64,000 bases of DNA. It comes from Alkalicoccobacillus murimartini. Its GTDB lineage: Bacteria > Bacillota > Bacilli > Bacillales > Bacillaceae_D. This document shows, in pieces, positions 16,080 through 26,412 of the stretch (its first letter is position 1; every line of letters starts with the position of its first letter). Made by a program: the position numbers and the translations under genes. Where the stretch lies: assembly GCF_030813245.1 (NCBI RefSeq), contig NZ_JAUSUA010000001.1, forward strand, positions 1,172,493-1,236,492. The letters are read 5' to 3'. The notes beneath the pieces were generated by a model. The model was not told the origin of the DNA and did no database searches. It saw only the letters and a list, made by a program, of their open reading frames with translations.

Positions 16080-16483
16080 CAACATTCCCTCACTTTCTCT
16101 AAATATAAGTGCCTTCTTGTCTCTCTGATTAAATCACTGTTTCTACTAGTACAATGAAAAGAATAAAGACCACTCTGATAAGGCTTACAATACTCTATAA
16201 GCTTCTCCGTACAGGGCTTCCCGTTATTAGATTCGCCTCCGATACGCCTGTTCACCTCCTGATAAACTTATAGACCGCCAATTATAACCAGTATACGTTT
16301 ACATTATAGCTTATTATGAGACTAGTTTCATCATAAACCTTTCTTTCACACGATATTCACATTTTAAAAGCGTCATAAAATGTTCCCCGCTGGAAAATTG
16401 ACTTTTCACTCCAGCATACCTATGATCAGAAGTGAGCAACATCTTATTGAATATGAATCCAATTTAATTAGAAGGTGAAGAAC
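16080..16483. other. ctaC-ctaA divergent intergenic region lacking ctaB
   Basis: About 400 bp with no credible gene. On the minus strand an AGGAGGTGAAC sequence near 16250 looks like a ribosome site but is followed by no open frame. Next to it ACAGG and CCTGT can pair around GGAGGCGAATC and GGGAAGCCC. It should hold the divergent promoters of ctaA and ctaC; in B. subtilis these are ResD/CcpA targets. I could not define the sites by eye. Confidence 0.5.
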
Positions 16484-17389
16484 GTGCATAAGCGATTTAA
16501 GTTTTTTGGAGTGATAACTGCTCTTTTTGTATTATTAGTATTAATTCAAGGTGCACTCGTTTCTAAAACAGGATCAGGAGAAGGATGCGGGGACACATGG
16601 CCACTGTGCTTTGGTGAAGTAGTGCCTCTTAATCCGACAATGGAAACCATTATTGAATATAGTCACCGGATTGTTTCTGGCTTAGCTGGATTACTAGTCA
16701 TTATTTTAGCTTTTTGGGCTTGGAAGCAACTCAAACATATCCGTGAAGCAAGATTTTTGGCCTTTCTATCTGTCTTTATGATTATTCTACAAGGTCTAAT
16801 GGGAGCAGGAGCGGTTGTTTTTGGACAACAACCACTTGTCATGGCGCTTCACTTTGGATTTTCTGCATTGTCCTTATCGTCGGTTGTTCTCTTAATTATT
16901 TTAAGTTTTGAGGATTCTAGTAAAATCAGTCGTCCGACCGCTCCAAAAAACAGTAAGGGATTGCGTAGATACGTTTTAGGCGTTCTCCTATATTGCTACG
17001 CTGTTATTTATACTGGTGCATTTGTAAAACACACCGATTCAACATTGGCGTGTGCAGGGTTCCCGACATGTAATGGAAAGTGGATTCCAGATGCATTTTG
17101 GACTGTTGCACCTCAATATTTCCATCGTATTTTTGGTACGATCATGTTGATATCATTAATTATTTTAGTGGTATGGATATTCCGTAAATTCCCTTTGAAT
17201 CGAACTCTTAAGTGGTTAAGCGTTCTTTCGATGTTAATGGTGATTGGACAGTTCACAAGTGGAATTACGATTGTCCTTAGCTTGAACCAATACCTTGAAG
17301 TTGGGATGACACATGCTATTCTAGTTTCATTATTATTTACATGCCTAGCGTATATGACAATGATTCTACTCAGAAAACCAACAAAATAA
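16484..17389 (+). CDS. ctaA: Haem A synthase
   Basis: 301-residue, eight-helix membrane enzyme that oxidises haem O to haem A, needed for caa3 oxidase. Both loop cysteine pairs of Bacillus CtaA are present (CGDTWPLC and CAGFPTC), as are the catalytic Glu-His in EYSHR and further haem-ligand His residues (ALHFG, YFHRI, MTHAIL). GTG 16484 has GAAGG 8 nt upstream; the GTG at 16475 overlaps that site. It is divergent from the oxidase operon. Its substrate haem O needs CtaB, whose gene is not in the window. Confidence 0.96.
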   Translation: MHKRFKFFGVITALFVLLVLIQGALVSKTGSGEGCGDTWPLCFGEVVPLNPTMETIIEYSHRIVSGLAGLLVIILAFWAWKQLKHIREARFLAFLSVFMIILQGLMGAGAVVFGQQPLVMALHFGFSALSLSSVVLLIILSFEDSSKISRPTAPKNSKGLRRYVLGVLLYCYAVIYTGAFVKHTDSTLACAGFPTCNGKWIPDAFWTVAPQYFHRIFGTIMLISLIILVVWIFRKFPLNRTLKWLSVLSMLMVIGQFTSGITIVLSLNQYLEVGMTHAILVSLLFTCLAYMTMILLRKPTK

Positions 17390-17392
17390 CCT

Positions 17393-17430
17393 AAAAAAGA
17401 GGCTCAAGCGGAATGCTTGAGCCTCTTTTT
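17393..17430. terminator. Bidirectional terminator between ctaA and pycA
   Basis: Perfect 11-bp stem GAGGCTCAAGC/GCTTGAGCCTC with an A-tract before and a T-tract after. It serves both convergent genes. Confidence 0.85.
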
Positions 17431-17431
17431 A

Positions 17432-20400
17432 TCATGTAAATTCAATAAGTAAATCACCAGTTGCAATGGGTTCATTATCAGAGACAAATACCTCTTTAAT
17501 TTCTCCATCAAATGCGGCTTGTACTGTTGTTTCCATTTTCATGGCTTCTGTAATTAATAGATGGTCACCTTTTTTCACTTTATCTCCTTTAGAAATAAGT
17601 GTTTTTATGACCGTACCAGGCATCGTAGCCCCAATTTGTTTCTCGTTGGCTTTGTCTACCTTAGGTCTAGAGACCACAGTCGTTTGAACCGATTGATCTT
17701 GAATAAGCACTTCACGAGGTTGTCCATTTAATTCAAAATAGACAATTCGTTTTGCATCGTCTCTAGGTTCAGAAACAGAAATGAGTTTTACAATTAATGT
17801 TTTTCCTTGTTCAATCTCTACTTCAATTTCTTCACCTGGTCTCAAGCCGTAGAAGAAAGTTGGCGTATCAAGTACTGATACATCTCCAAAATTATCACGG
17901 AATTGCTCGAATTCAGTAAAGACTTTCGGGTACATCACATAAGACAACACATCATGGCTCGTTACCTGTCTACCAAGTTGTTTAAACAATTTATTTTGAA
18001 CCTCTTCAAAATCAATAGGATCTAGAAGTGCTCCTGGTCTACCTTCAACTGGTTTGCGAGATTTTAAGATGATCTGCTGAAGCTCTTTCGGGAATCCTTG
18101 GTAAGGCTGACCCAATTGTCCTTGGAAAAACTCAATCACTGAATCTGGAAAATCCATGTTATGACCTTTGGCGTAAACTTCATCCCTTGTTAAGTCATTC
18201 TGAACCATATAAAGCGCCATATCTCCAACTACCTTAGAAGAAGGTGTAACTTTGACCACATCTCCAAACATATCATTGACGATCCGATACATTTTCTTCA
18301 CTTCGTTCCAACGGTCTCCAAGGTCAACAGCTTTTGCCTGTTGTTGCAAGTTACTGTATTGCCCACCTGGCATCTCGTGTTGGTACACTTCAGTATGAGG
18401 TGCGTTCATCCCACTTTCAAAGCCTTGATAGTATTTACGTGTCGCTTCCCAGAACTCATCTAGTTGCTCTAACGCTGAGATTTTGATGTCTGGTTGCCTC
18501 TCTGAGCCGCCTAACGCATAAAATAGTGTGTTAGCACTTGGCTGTGACGTTAAGCCCGCCATTGAGCTAACAGCTACATCTAAAATGTCGACTCCAGCTT
18601 CTACAGCTTTCGCGTACATAAAGATTCCATTTCCACTCGTATCATGGGTATGAAGATGTACAGGAATATCTACCGTTTCTTTTAAGGACGAAATCAGTTT
18701 GTATGCAGCTTCTGGCTTAAGTAGACCAGCCATATCCTTGATAGCAAGAATATGCGCACCAGCTGATTCAAGCTCTTTTGCAAGCTCTAAATAATAATTC
18801 AGATCGTATTTGGTCCGCGATGGATCCATGATATCCCCTGTATAACACATAGCAGCTTCCGCAATTTTGCCTGTTTTTCGAACCGATTCTATAGCTGGGA
18901 TCATTCCTTCCACCCAGTTCAAGCTATCAAAAATACGGAATACATCAATACCTGCTGCTGCAGATTTTGCAACGAACTCATCTACTGCGTTATCAGGGTA
19001 ATTTGTATACCCAACAGCATTTGATGCGCGTAATAGCATTTGGAATAGAACATTAGGTGCTTGCTTACGTAATGTCAGCAGTCTCTCCCACGGATCCTCA
19101 TGAAGGAATCTCATCGCCACATCAAAGGTTGCTCCACCCCACATCTCATACGAGAATAATCCAGGTAAAAGTCGTGCTGTAGGCTCAGCAATCTTTTTAA
19201 GATCATTCGTACGCACTCGTGTTGCAAGTAATGATTGGTGAGCGTCTCTAAAGGTTGTATCCGTTAGTAAAACATTTTTCTGGTCTTTCACCCATTGTGC
19301 TAGTCCTTCTGGTCCTTTTTCATCAAGGATTTGTTTTGTCCCATTTGGAAAAGGCTCTACAGCATTTATTGATGGTACAACAGGTTTGTCAAATGCCGGT
19401 TTTTTCTTCTTTTCAATTCCAGGGTATCCATTAACAATCGTTTCACCAAGGAATGTAAGCATTTTTGTTCCACGGTCTTTACGTTTAGGGAACAAGAACA
19501 GTTCAGGCGTAGTATCGATAAACGAAGTGTTGTATGAACCATTTAAAAAGGCTTCATGACGAACAACGTTTTCTAAAAACGCAATATTGGTCTTAATCCC
19601 ACGAATACGAAATTCTCTCAGATTACGTAACATTTTTGATGCAGCACCATCGTACGTTAATGCCCATGTAGACACTTTAACTAACAAAGAATCATAATGT
19701 GGTGAGATAACGGACCCTTGGAATCCATTCCCTGCATCTAAACGAACACCAAATCCACCACCAGTACGGTAAGCGTTAATACGACCAGTATCCGGCAAGA
19801 ATCCATTAGCAGGGTCTTCTGTTGTAACCCTAGATTGGATAGCAAAACCACTGCACTGGATATCTTCCTGAGCAGGAATCCCCATTTTCTTATCATGAAG
19901 TCTCTCTCCATCAGCAATCAATAGTTGTGATTGAACGATATCAATACCCGTCACCATCTCCGTAATGGTGTGCTCAACCTGAACACGTGGATTTACTTCA
20001 ATAAAATAGAAGTCTCCATCTTCAGTCGCAAGAAATTCCACAGTACCTGCATTGACATACCCAATCGCTTCTGCTAATTGGACCGCAGCAGCACAAATTT
20101 TCTCTCGTACACCTTCACCAAGCGAAACACTTGGAGCAACTTCAACTACTTTTTGATGACGTCGTTGTACGGAACAATCACGCTCGTATAAATGCACGAT
20201 ATTCCCATGCTTATCAGCAAGGATTTGTACTTCTATGTGCTTAGGATTCTCCACAAATTTCTCAACGTACACTTCATCATTACCAAACGCAGATTTGGCT
20301 TCTGACTTCGCTCGGTCATAAGACTCATGTAAATCTTCTGCGGCACGGACAATACGCATTCCACGTCCTCCACCACCAAGTGAGGCTTTAATAATGAAGG

Positions 20401-20878
20401 GATATCCGTTTTCTTTTGCAAACGCTTCTACATCTTCAACGCCATTAACAGGACCGTCACTACCAGGTATAACTGGAAGGTTTGCTTTAAGTGCTTGTTC
20501 CTTCGCCTGTACTTTATCTCCAAACATGCGTAAGTGCTCAAGCTCTGGTCCAATAAAAATGAGCCCTTCTTCCTGGCATCGTTTGGCAAATTGTAGATTC
20601 TCAGACAAGAAGCCGTATCCAGGGTGAATGGCATCTACACTATGTAACTTCGCTGTCTCTATAATTCCTTCTATGTCCAGATAAGCCTCGATTGGTTTCT
20701 TTCCTTCACCAACCAGATAGGCTTCATCGGCTTTATATCTATGATAAGCCCCTAAGTCTTCTTTAGAATAAATGGCCACTGTACGAATATGTAATTCTGA
20801 GCACGCCCGGAAAATACGGATGGCAATTTCACCGCGATTTGCTACTAGTACCTTCTTAATTGATTGTAATCCGTTCAT
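17432..20878 (-). CDS. pycA: Pyruvate carboxylase
   Basis: 1148-residue single-chain pyruvate carboxylase, full length. Order: biotin carboxylase (about 1-455, with the GGGGRGM ATP loop), carboxyltransferase (about 530-1000, starting near LLTDTTFRDAHQSLLATR), and a C-terminal biotin domain with the carrier lysine Lys1114 in EAMKM. It carboxylates pyruvate to oxaloacetate to replenish the TCA cycle. GAGGAGG precedes ATG 20878. In B. subtilis ftsW lies between ylaN and pycA; here that gap is under 200 bp and ftsW is absent. Confidence 0.97.
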   Translation of the reverse strand: MNGLQSIKKVLVANRGEIAIRIFRACSELHIRTVAIYSKEDLGAYHRYKADEAYLVGEGKKPIEAYLDIEGIIETAKLHSVDAIHPGYGFLSENLQFAKRCQEEGLIFIGPELEHLRMFGDKVQAKEQALKANLPVIPGSDGPVNGVEDVEAFAKENGYPFIIKASLGGGGRGMRIVRAAEDLHESYDRAKSEAKSAFGNDEVYVEKFVENPKHIEVQILADKHGNIVHLYERDCSVQRRHQKVVEVAPSVSLGEGVREKICAAAVQLAEAIGYVNAGTVEFLATEDGDFYFIEVNPRVQVEHTITEMVTGIDIVQSQLLIADGERLHDKKMGIPAQEDIQCSGFAIQSRVTTEDPANGFLPDTGRINAYRTGGGFGVRLDAGNGFQGSVISPHYDSLLVKVSTWALTYDGAASKMLRNLREFRIRGIKTNIAFLENVVRHEAFLNGSYNTSFIDTTPELFLFPKRKDRGTKMLTFLGETIVNGYPGIEKKKKPAFDKPVVPSINAVEPFPNGTKQILDEKGPEGLAQWVKDQKNVLLTDTTFRDAHQSLLATRVRTNDLKKIAEPTARLLPGLFSYEMWGGATFDVAMRFLHEDPWERLLTLRKQAPNVLFQMLLRASNAVGYTNYPDNAVDEFVAKSAAAGIDVFRIFDSLNWVEGMIPAIESVRKTGKIAEAAMCYTGDIMDPSRTKYDLNYYLELAKELESAGAHILAIKDMAGLLKPEAAYKLISSLKETVDIPVHLHTHDTSGNGIFMYAKAVEAGVDILDVAVSSMAGLTSQPSANTLFYALGGSERQPDIKISALEQLDEFWEATRKYYQGFESGMNAPHTEVYQHEMPGGQYSNLQQQAKAVDLGDRWNEVKKMYRIVNDMFGDVVKVTPSSKVVGDMALYMVQNDLTRDEVYAKGHNMDFPDSVIEFFQGQLGQPYQGFPKELQQIILKSRKPVEGRPGALLDPIDFEEVQNKLFKQLGRQVTSHDVLSYVMYPKVFTEFEQFRDNFGDVSVLDTPTFFYGLRPGEEIEVEIEQGKTLIVKLISVSEPRDDAKRIVYFELNGQPREVLIQDQSVQTTVVSRPKVDKANEKQIGATMPGTVIKTLISKGDKVKKGDHLLITEAMKMETTVQAAFDGEIKEVFVSDNEPIATGDLLIEFT

Positions 20879-21033
20879 CTTGTCCTCCTCTTTACTCTCT
20901 CAACTCAAAAATCTCATATTTTATCTACTTTTATGAAAGCTTGTTAATTAGTATAGGAGTAAAAGGAGGTAAAAAGCAATTGAAATGTTCTGTCAGTTTA
21001 AAAAGTTTTTTTATCCAATTACTCTAGACAAAT

Positions 21034-21061
21034 AAAAAAAGCTATGCTGCAATAGCATAGC
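21034..21061 (-). terminator. Terminator of ylaN
   Basis: GCTATGCTATT/AATA-type stem GGCTATGCTATTGCAGCATAGC followed by seven T residues on the minus strand. It separates ylaN from pycA. Confidence 0.75.
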
Positions 21062-21073
21062 CACTTCTCGATA

Positions 21074-21355
21074 TTACCTCTGTACTGTTAAGTCGTGCAG
21101 ATCTGCAAGTCTACGCTCTAATTCACTAAGAATTTGTTTTCCTTGTTCTTCTTCAACCAATCCAAGTCGAACGGCAAAATCAATTTCACGTGAAAGCCCA
21201 AACATACGAGTATCCAGTACTTCTTCGTAGAGGGGGCATTGAGGCATCGTTAGATTCTCCAACTGAACTTCAATAAGCTTTCGTATCTTTTCTGCGTCAG
21301 ACTGCAGAAGTGTATATGCTTTCTCAGCCTGGCTGGTCATCACCTTAATCGACAT
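21074..21355 (-). CDS. ylaN: YlaN, iron-homeostasis factor (Fur modulator)
   Basis: 93-residue helical protein matching YlaN over its whole length ([30 protein letters not shown]). In B. subtilis and S. aureus YlaN interacts with Fur and relieves repression under iron limitation; it is essential in iron-poor conditions. GGAGGGG precedes ATG 21355. It is divergent from ylaL. Confidence 0.95.
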   Translation of the reverse strand: MSIKVMTSQAEKAYTLLQSDAEKIRKLIEVQLENLTMPQCPLYEEVLDTRMFGLSREIDFAVRLGLVEEEQGKQILSELERRLADLHDLTVQR

Positions 21356-21493
21356 TTTGTCCCCTCCTCACCATGATGTATCATCTCTTCTTTTATAGTA
21401 TCTGCTAAAGCGTTAAAATGCAATCTTTTTAGTGAATCTTGTAAAATCAGCTTTCACATTTTCGTAACAAGCTATAAGAAAATAACACTCGAA

Positions 21494-21523
21494 CTGACAA
21501 AAGTACCTTATACGTTTTATAAT
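21494..21523 (+). promoter_or_regulatory. Sigma-A promoter of ylaL
   Basis: CTGACA (21494-21499), 18 bp, TATAAT (21518-21523), 33 bp before the start codon. Confidence 0.65.
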
Positions 21524-21555
21524 AAGACTAGCATGTATATCTAGGAGGAATTTGT

Positions 21556-22068
21556 TTGAGTGAATTTGTATTTTTTATTGAGGGCGACATTAACCGTCCC
21601 TTAACAATTGATCCAACAGTATGGATTTTTGATGAGAGAAAAATCGATCTTACCTCGTATTTTGATAATCTGGACTCAATGGACGATGAATTGACAGCGT
21701 ATCAAAAATCTATTTCCGCTCAGTGGGATCGGGAGAGAACAGAAGGATCTGAGCCTCCAAACCCCAACCACAATGGAAATTTGATTCGTTATGATAAGCA
21801 AAAATTAATAAATGGCTCTTTTGGTATGCCATTAAAACCTTTTCTGACGAACGCTGGTCCAATCGATACGGCAAAATCAATTGCCATTGAAACTGAAAAC
21901 GGTTCAATTCACACCTGTACCCTTGAGGATGGATTTAAATTAATTGTCGGGTTTTCACAAGATGGCCAGCCATTAAGGGATAGCGGTCCTGTCCACATTT
22001 ATTATGGTGATGGATCTAATGAAAAAGAACCGATTACGCATGTTAAACGAATAACCATCAAATCATAA
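21556..22068 (+). CDS. ylaL: YlaL-like protein
   Basis: 170-residue soluble protein in the position of B. subtilis ylaL and similar in length and features: an N-terminal VFFIEGDINRPLTIDP, central DRERTEG and a beta-rich C-terminal half. B. subtilis YlaL has been annotated as a prolyl isomerase-like protein, but I see no catalytic signature, so the function is open. TTG 21556 has AGGAGG 7 nt upstream. It converges on ylaK with a 4-bp gap and no terminator. Confidence 0.82.
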   Translation: MSEFVFFIEGDINRPLTIDPTVWIFDERKIDLTSYFDNLDSMDDELTAYQKSISAQWDRERTEGSEPPNPNHNGNLIRYDKQKLINGSFGMPLKPFLTNAGPIDTAKSIAIETENGSIHTCTLEDGFKLIVGFSQDGQPLRDSGPVHIYYGDGSNEKEPITHVKRITIKS

Positions 22069-22072
22069 TCAT

Positions 22073-23407
22073 CTATAAAAGATCCGCAGCAAGTTGAGCA
22101 AGCCCAGACCTCTCTCCTTTCACGAGTTTCACATGACCGTGAACAGATTGGTTTTTAAATTTCTCAACAACGTAAGTCAGTCCATTTGTGTATTCATCAA
22201 GATAGGGGTGATCAATTTGCTGCGGGTCACCCATTAAAACAATTTTACTTTTCTCTCCTACCCTCGTTAAGATAGTTTTCACTTCATGCTTAGTTAAATT
22301 CTGCGCTTCATCAATTATGATGTATTGTTCAGGAATACTTCTCCCTCTAATATAGGTCAATGCCTCCACTTGTATCGACCCCATACCAGCTAATATCTGA
22401 TCAATCTCACCCGGTTTTTTTGTATTAAAGAGGAATTCAAGGTTATCATATATTGGTTGCATCCATGGTCTGAGTTTTTCATCCTTTTCACCAGGCAAAT
22501 ACCCGATATCTTTACCAAGTGGTACAACAGGCCGCGCAACAAGTAATTTATTGTACGTATGCAAATCCTCAGTCTGCATCAATCCTGCCGCTAAAGATAA
22601 AAGGGTTTTACCCGTACCTGCTTTACCGATCATCGTTACTAATGGGATATCCTCTCTAAGTAAAAGCTCAAACACCATCCTCTGTTGCACATTACGTGAA
22701 CGAATGCCCCAGACTTGGTCCATGTCACTAAAAAATGGACGGATGTCATACCCATTAGGTTCAATCTTACCCAACGCGGAGCTTGATCCACCTAATGAAT
22801 CTTTTAATATGACAAATTGATGCGGATATAAGGTTGCTTGCATTGCGAGGTCTCCTCGATTAATACCTCCCTCTTCATAAAATTTTTTAATGATGTCTTT
22901 ATCTACATAAGCTTCAATATATCCATCATAACCCTCGTCAAATTCAACGACACGGTCATTAAGAAAATCTTCTACATCTAACCCAAACGCATCTCCTTTT
23001 ACCCGTACAAGGGCATCTTTACTAACTAAAATGACCTTTGCTCCATCCGTTTTTTCTTTTTCTTCTAGTGACAAATTAAGCGCAACCGCAATTATCCGAT
23101 TGTCATTTGTCATCTCTGCAAAAGATTCTTTTAGGTATTGAAAGGATCTATGATTTAATTCAACGCGAAGCGAACCACCTGAATCGAGCGGGACTCCTTC
23201 ATGAAGTTTTCCTTTTGCTCGTAATTGATCTATTAATTTTGAGAAATGGCGTGCATTTCGACCAATCTCATCCATGTTTCGTTTTTTAGAATCCACTTCT
23301 TCAAGAACAACTGCAGGAATAACAACTTCATGTTTTTGGAATGCAAAAATCGAATAAGGGTCTTGTAGTAAAACATTTGTATCCAACACATAGATTTTTC
23401 TCAACAT
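22073..23407 (-). CDS. ylaK: YlaK, PIN-PhoH ATPase
   Basis: 444-residue PhoH2-type protein. An N-terminal PIN nuclease domain (about 1-145) has the acidic residues in YVLDTNVLLQDP, VVLEEVDS and NDNRIIAVAL. The C-terminal PhoH P-loop ATPase (about 230-444) has Walker A GKAGTGKTLLSLA and Walker B YIIIDEAQN. PIN-PhoH proteins are proposed RNA helicase/RNases. The ATG at 23407 is well placed after GGGGG. It is adjacent to ylaL and ylaI as in B. subtilis. Confidence 0.94.
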   Translation of the reverse strand: MLRKIYVLDTNVLLQDPYSIFAFQKHEVVIPAVVLEEVDSKKRNMDEIGRNARHFSKLIDQLRAKGKLHEGVPLDSGGSLRVELNHRSFQYLKESFAEMTNDNRIIAVALNLSLEEKEKTDGAKVILVSKDALVRVKGDAFGLDVEDFLNDRVVEFDEGYDGYIEAYVDKDIIKKFYEEGGINRGDLAMQATLYPHQFVILKDSLGGSSSALGKIEPNGYDIRPFFSDMDQVWGIRSRNVQQRMVFELLLREDIPLVTMIGKAGTGKTLLSLAAGLMQTEDLHTYNKLLVARPVVPLGKDIGYLPGEKDEKLRPWMQPIYDNLEFLFNTKKPGEIDQILAGMGSIQVEALTYIRGRSIPEQYIIIDEAQNLTKHEVKTILTRVGEKSKIVLMGDPQQIDHPYLDEYTNGLTYVVEKFKNQSVHGHVKLVKGERSGLAQLAADLL

Positions 23408-23726
23408 GTATGCCCCCTGACCTATTTTCGACGAGACCTGTAACTATGCCAGCACGTATGTTGTTCAGCCAGCCACTACTAATGTGTATGAGCCTGATTC
23501 CATTGTTAGACGAGATTGTTCATACAACCTTATATCAGCGTCGATTTTTTATTGTTGCTATGTTTCCCCTCTCAATCATATTTTATCAAAAACGAATAAT
23601 AGAAATATGAATTTTCTGTAAATGAATTCACTTCTTTTCTCTTTTTTATTTATCAGGATTCTTGTAAAAGGTTTATTTTTCCCGCGGTTAAGCGTACACT
23701 ATATCTAGTGTTAGGAGCGTGAATAT

Positions 23727-23897
23727 ATGAGAGTAAAATGTGTACTATGTGACAAAATAGATCAATTAGACGACCTTAAGCCGTTAGCAAAAAAACTTCG
23801 TAATCGACCTCTTCATACGTATATGTGCGAATCCTGCGAAACACGCATCACACAAAATACGATAGCTCGAAAAGAAACACATTCATCTACCGAATAA
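23727..23897 (+). CDS. ylaI: YlaI-like zinc-ribbon protein
   Basis: A 56-residue protein, too short for many gene finders. Two CxxC pairs (CVLCDK near residue 5 and CESCETR near 34) form a zinc-ribbon pattern, and THTYMCESC-type sequence matches the YlaI/DUF2197 family. ATG 23727 follows TAGGAGCG at about 7 nt. The function is unknown. It lies between ylaK and ylaH as in B. subtilis and ends in a shared terminator. Confidence 0.85.
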   Translation: MRVKCVLCDKIDQLDDLKPLAKKLRNRPLHTYMCESCETRITQNTIARKETHSSTE

Positions 23898-23906
23898 AAT
23901 AGGCAT

Positions 23907-23942
23907 AAAAAAAGAGACAGCATCAAATGCTGTCTCTTTTTT
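23907..23942. terminator. Bidirectional terminator between ylaI and ylaH
   Basis: AAAAAAAGAGACAGCAT pairs with ATGCTGTCTCTTTTTT; A- and T-tracts on both flanks. Confidence 0.85.
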
Positions 23943-23943
23943 C

Positions 23944-24282
23944 TTATGATTGCGCCTGACTTTGCTCGTCCTGCTTTCTATGAAGATGGAGACGGTAGCG
24001 ATACCCACCTAGAAAAATCGCTGATATCGCTAAAACCGCCATGATTGGAGCGCCAAAAGCAAACTCCATTGTCCAAAGAAAGAAGCACCCTACGACCAAC
24101 ATCGCGTAGATAATTACCGATTTGAGCAGGGGTAACTTCTGAGCAAAACCAAGCTTAAAAACAAGAATACCAAGTATCACGGTTGCTATACATGTCCAAA
24201 AACCCAGCCAAGGATTTTCCGCTGTCGCTTGCATAAGCCACGAATACTGACTTAAATCTGATTGGCTGACATCATTATTCAT
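23944..24282 (-). CDS. ylaH: YlaH-like membrane protein
   Basis: 112-residue protein with three predicted membrane segments (about 26-46, 53-73 and 76-94) and a basic/Gln-rich C-terminus. It matches YlaH (YSWLMQATAENPWLGF region). Its function is unknown. It starts 18 bp after typA ends with GGCGGGAG upstream, so it is probably co-transcribed with typA. Confidence 0.85.
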   Translation of the reverse strand: MNNDVSQSDLSQYSWLMQATAENPWLGFWTCIATVILGILVFKLGFAQKLPLLKSVIIYAMLVVGCFFLWTMEFAFGAPIMAVLAISAIFLGGYRYRLHLHRKQDEQSQAQS

Positions 24283-24300
24283 ATATCTCCCGCCTTTTTA

Positions 24301-26139
24301 CTAGGATTGGCTACCAGTTTTTTTACGTTTCTCTGATCTTTCACGCTCGTTTTTGTTAAGAATCTTTTTACGTAAACGAATAGAGTCAGGTGTTAATTCA
24401 CAATACTCATCTTCATTTAGGTACTCAATTGATTCTTCCAGCGTTAAGATACGAGGACGCTTCATCGTTACCGTTTGGTCTTTATTAGCTGAACGTACGT
24501 TTGTCTGTTGTTTCATCTTTGTAATATTAACTGTTAGGTCATTATCACGTGTATGCTCTCCAACAATCATACCTTCATATATTTCAGTACCCGGCTCAAC
24601 AAAAATCGTTCCGCGGTCTTCAACCTGCATAATACCATATTGGCTTGTTTTACCAGATTCGATTGACACAAGAACTCCTTGACGACGTCCGCCAACTTGC
24701 CCACCGAATAAAGGCTTGTAGCTATCAAATGAGTGGTTGATAATTCCATAACCACGTGTTTGTGTTAGGAATTCTGTAGAATAACCAATTAATCCACGAG
24801 CTGGTACCATAAACTCAAGACGAACCTGTCCGCCTCCGCTATTTACCATGTTGACCATTTCACCTTTACGCTCACCAAGAGATTCCATAACAGCCCCAGT
24901 GTACTCTTCAGGCACATCAATTTGCACACGTTCAACTGGCTCATGAGCTTTACCATCAATTTCACGAATAATAACTTCTGGCTTAGATACTTGCAGCTCA
25001 AAACCTTCACGACGCATATTCTCAATTAAGATAGAAAGGTGAAGCTCACCACGTCCAGATACAATCCAAACCTCTGGAGAGTCTGTGTTCTCAACTCGTA
25101 AGCTTACATCTGTTTCAAGCTGAGCTTTCAAACGCTCTTCTACCTTACGACTTGTAATATATTTACCTTCTCGGCCAGCAAATGGGCTATTGTTCACAAG
25201 GAAGGTCATTTGAAGTGTTGGCTCATCAATACGTAGAATTGGAAGTGCTTCTTGATGTTCAACAGGTGTAACTGTCTCACCAACGTTGATTTCTTCCATT
25301 CCTGAAATCGCAATTAGATCTCCAGCTTTTGCTACATCGATCTCAACACGCTTAAGACCAAGGAAACCAAACATTTTTGTTACACGGTATTGTTTAACAG
25401 ATCCATCAAGCTTCATTAATGCTACTTGTTGTCCTACTTGAATGGTTCCGCGGAATACACGACCAATTCCAATACGACCAAGGTAGTCATTGTAATCAAG
25501 CATTGTTACTTGGAACTGTAATGGTTCACTGCTGTTATCAATTGGAGCTGGAATTGCTTCAATAATATTATTAAGCAAGCAAGTCATGTCATCATCTTGT
25601 TTCTCATGATTAAGACTTGACGTTCCGTTGATTGCTGAAGCATAAACAACTGGGAAATCAAGCTGATCTTCATCTGCTCCAAGATCGATAAACAAGTCAA
25701 CCACTTCATCTACTACCTCTGTAGGACGAGCAAAGTCACGGTCAATTTTATTTACAACAACAATTGGAGTTAGCTTCTGCTCAAGGGCCTTCTTAAGTAC
25801 GAAACGAGTTTGTGGCATACAGCCTTCATATGCATCAACAACAAGAAGAACACCATCAACCATTTTCATGATTCGCTCAACTTCTCCACCAAAATCAGCA
25901 TGTCCTGGTGTATCCATAATGTTGATACGAGTGTCTCCATAATTAATAGCAGTGTTCTTTGCAAGGATGGTAATACCACGTTCTTTTTCAATGGCATTTG
26001 AATCCATTGCACGCTCTGCGACTTGTTCATTATCGCGGAATGTACCTGACTGTTTAAGTAACTCATCTACAAGAGTAGTTTTTCCGTGGTCAACGTGGGC
26101 AATGATTGCAATGTTACGTATATCTAAACGACGATCCAT
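24301..26139 (-). CDS. typA: Ribosome-associated GTPase TypA/BipA
   Basis: 612-residue translational GTPase, full length. G motifs: [10 protein letters not shown] (G1), RGITI (G2), DTPGH (G3), NKID (G4). The EF-G-like domains and a C-terminal BipA domain follow. It binds the ribosome and assists 50S assembly and growth under stress such as cold. AAGGAGAG precedes the ATG at 26139. Upstream of ylaH in one operon. Confidence 0.96.
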   Translation of the reverse strand: MDRRLDIRNIAIIAHVDHGKTTLVDELLKQSGTFRDNEQVAERAMDSNAIEKERGITILAKNTAINYGDTRINIMDTPGHADFGGEVERIMKMVDGVLLVVDAYEGCMPQTRFVLKKALEQKLTPIVVVNKIDRDFARPTEVVDEVVDLFIDLGADEDQLDFPVVYASAINGTSSLNHEKQDDDMTCLLNNIIEAIPAPIDNSSEPLQFQVTMLDYNDYLGRIGIGRVFRGTIQVGQQVALMKLDGSVKQYRVTKMFGFLGLKRVEIDVAKAGDLIAISGMEEINVGETVTPVEHQEALPILRIDEPTLQMTFLVNNSPFAGREGKYITSRKVEERLKAQLETDVSLRVENTDSPEVWIVSGRGELHLSILIENMRREGFELQVSKPEVIIREIDGKAHEPVERVQIDVPEEYTGAVMESLGERKGEMVNMVNSGGGQVRLEFMVPARGLIGYSTEFLTQTRGYGIINHSFDSYKPLFGGQVGGRRQGVLVSIESGKTSQYGIMQVEDRGTIFVEPGTEIYEGMIVGEHTRDNDLTVNITKMKQQTNVRSANKDQTVTMKRPRILTLEESIEYLNEDEYCELTPDSIRLRKKILNKNERERSEKRKKTGSQS

Positions 26140-26412
26140 AAATTAATTCTCTCCTTAGCTATGTTCAAAAAGCAAATGCTTTCTGTTTCAGTTTTTATCT
26201 TTTGACAAGTATCTCCTATTCACAACTGTATAAGTATAACATAGTTAGCGATAGAATAAACAAAAGCTTTACGGTATTTTAAAACTGTTTTCAATTTTTT
26301 TTGTGATTTTCTTAAAATTGTTTGACGTATTGTCACATAGAATACCTTTTCTTTTACTTAATTAGCGGTAAACTATCTATAGAAAGCTCGTGTGTTAAGG
26401 GGAGGATTAGAC

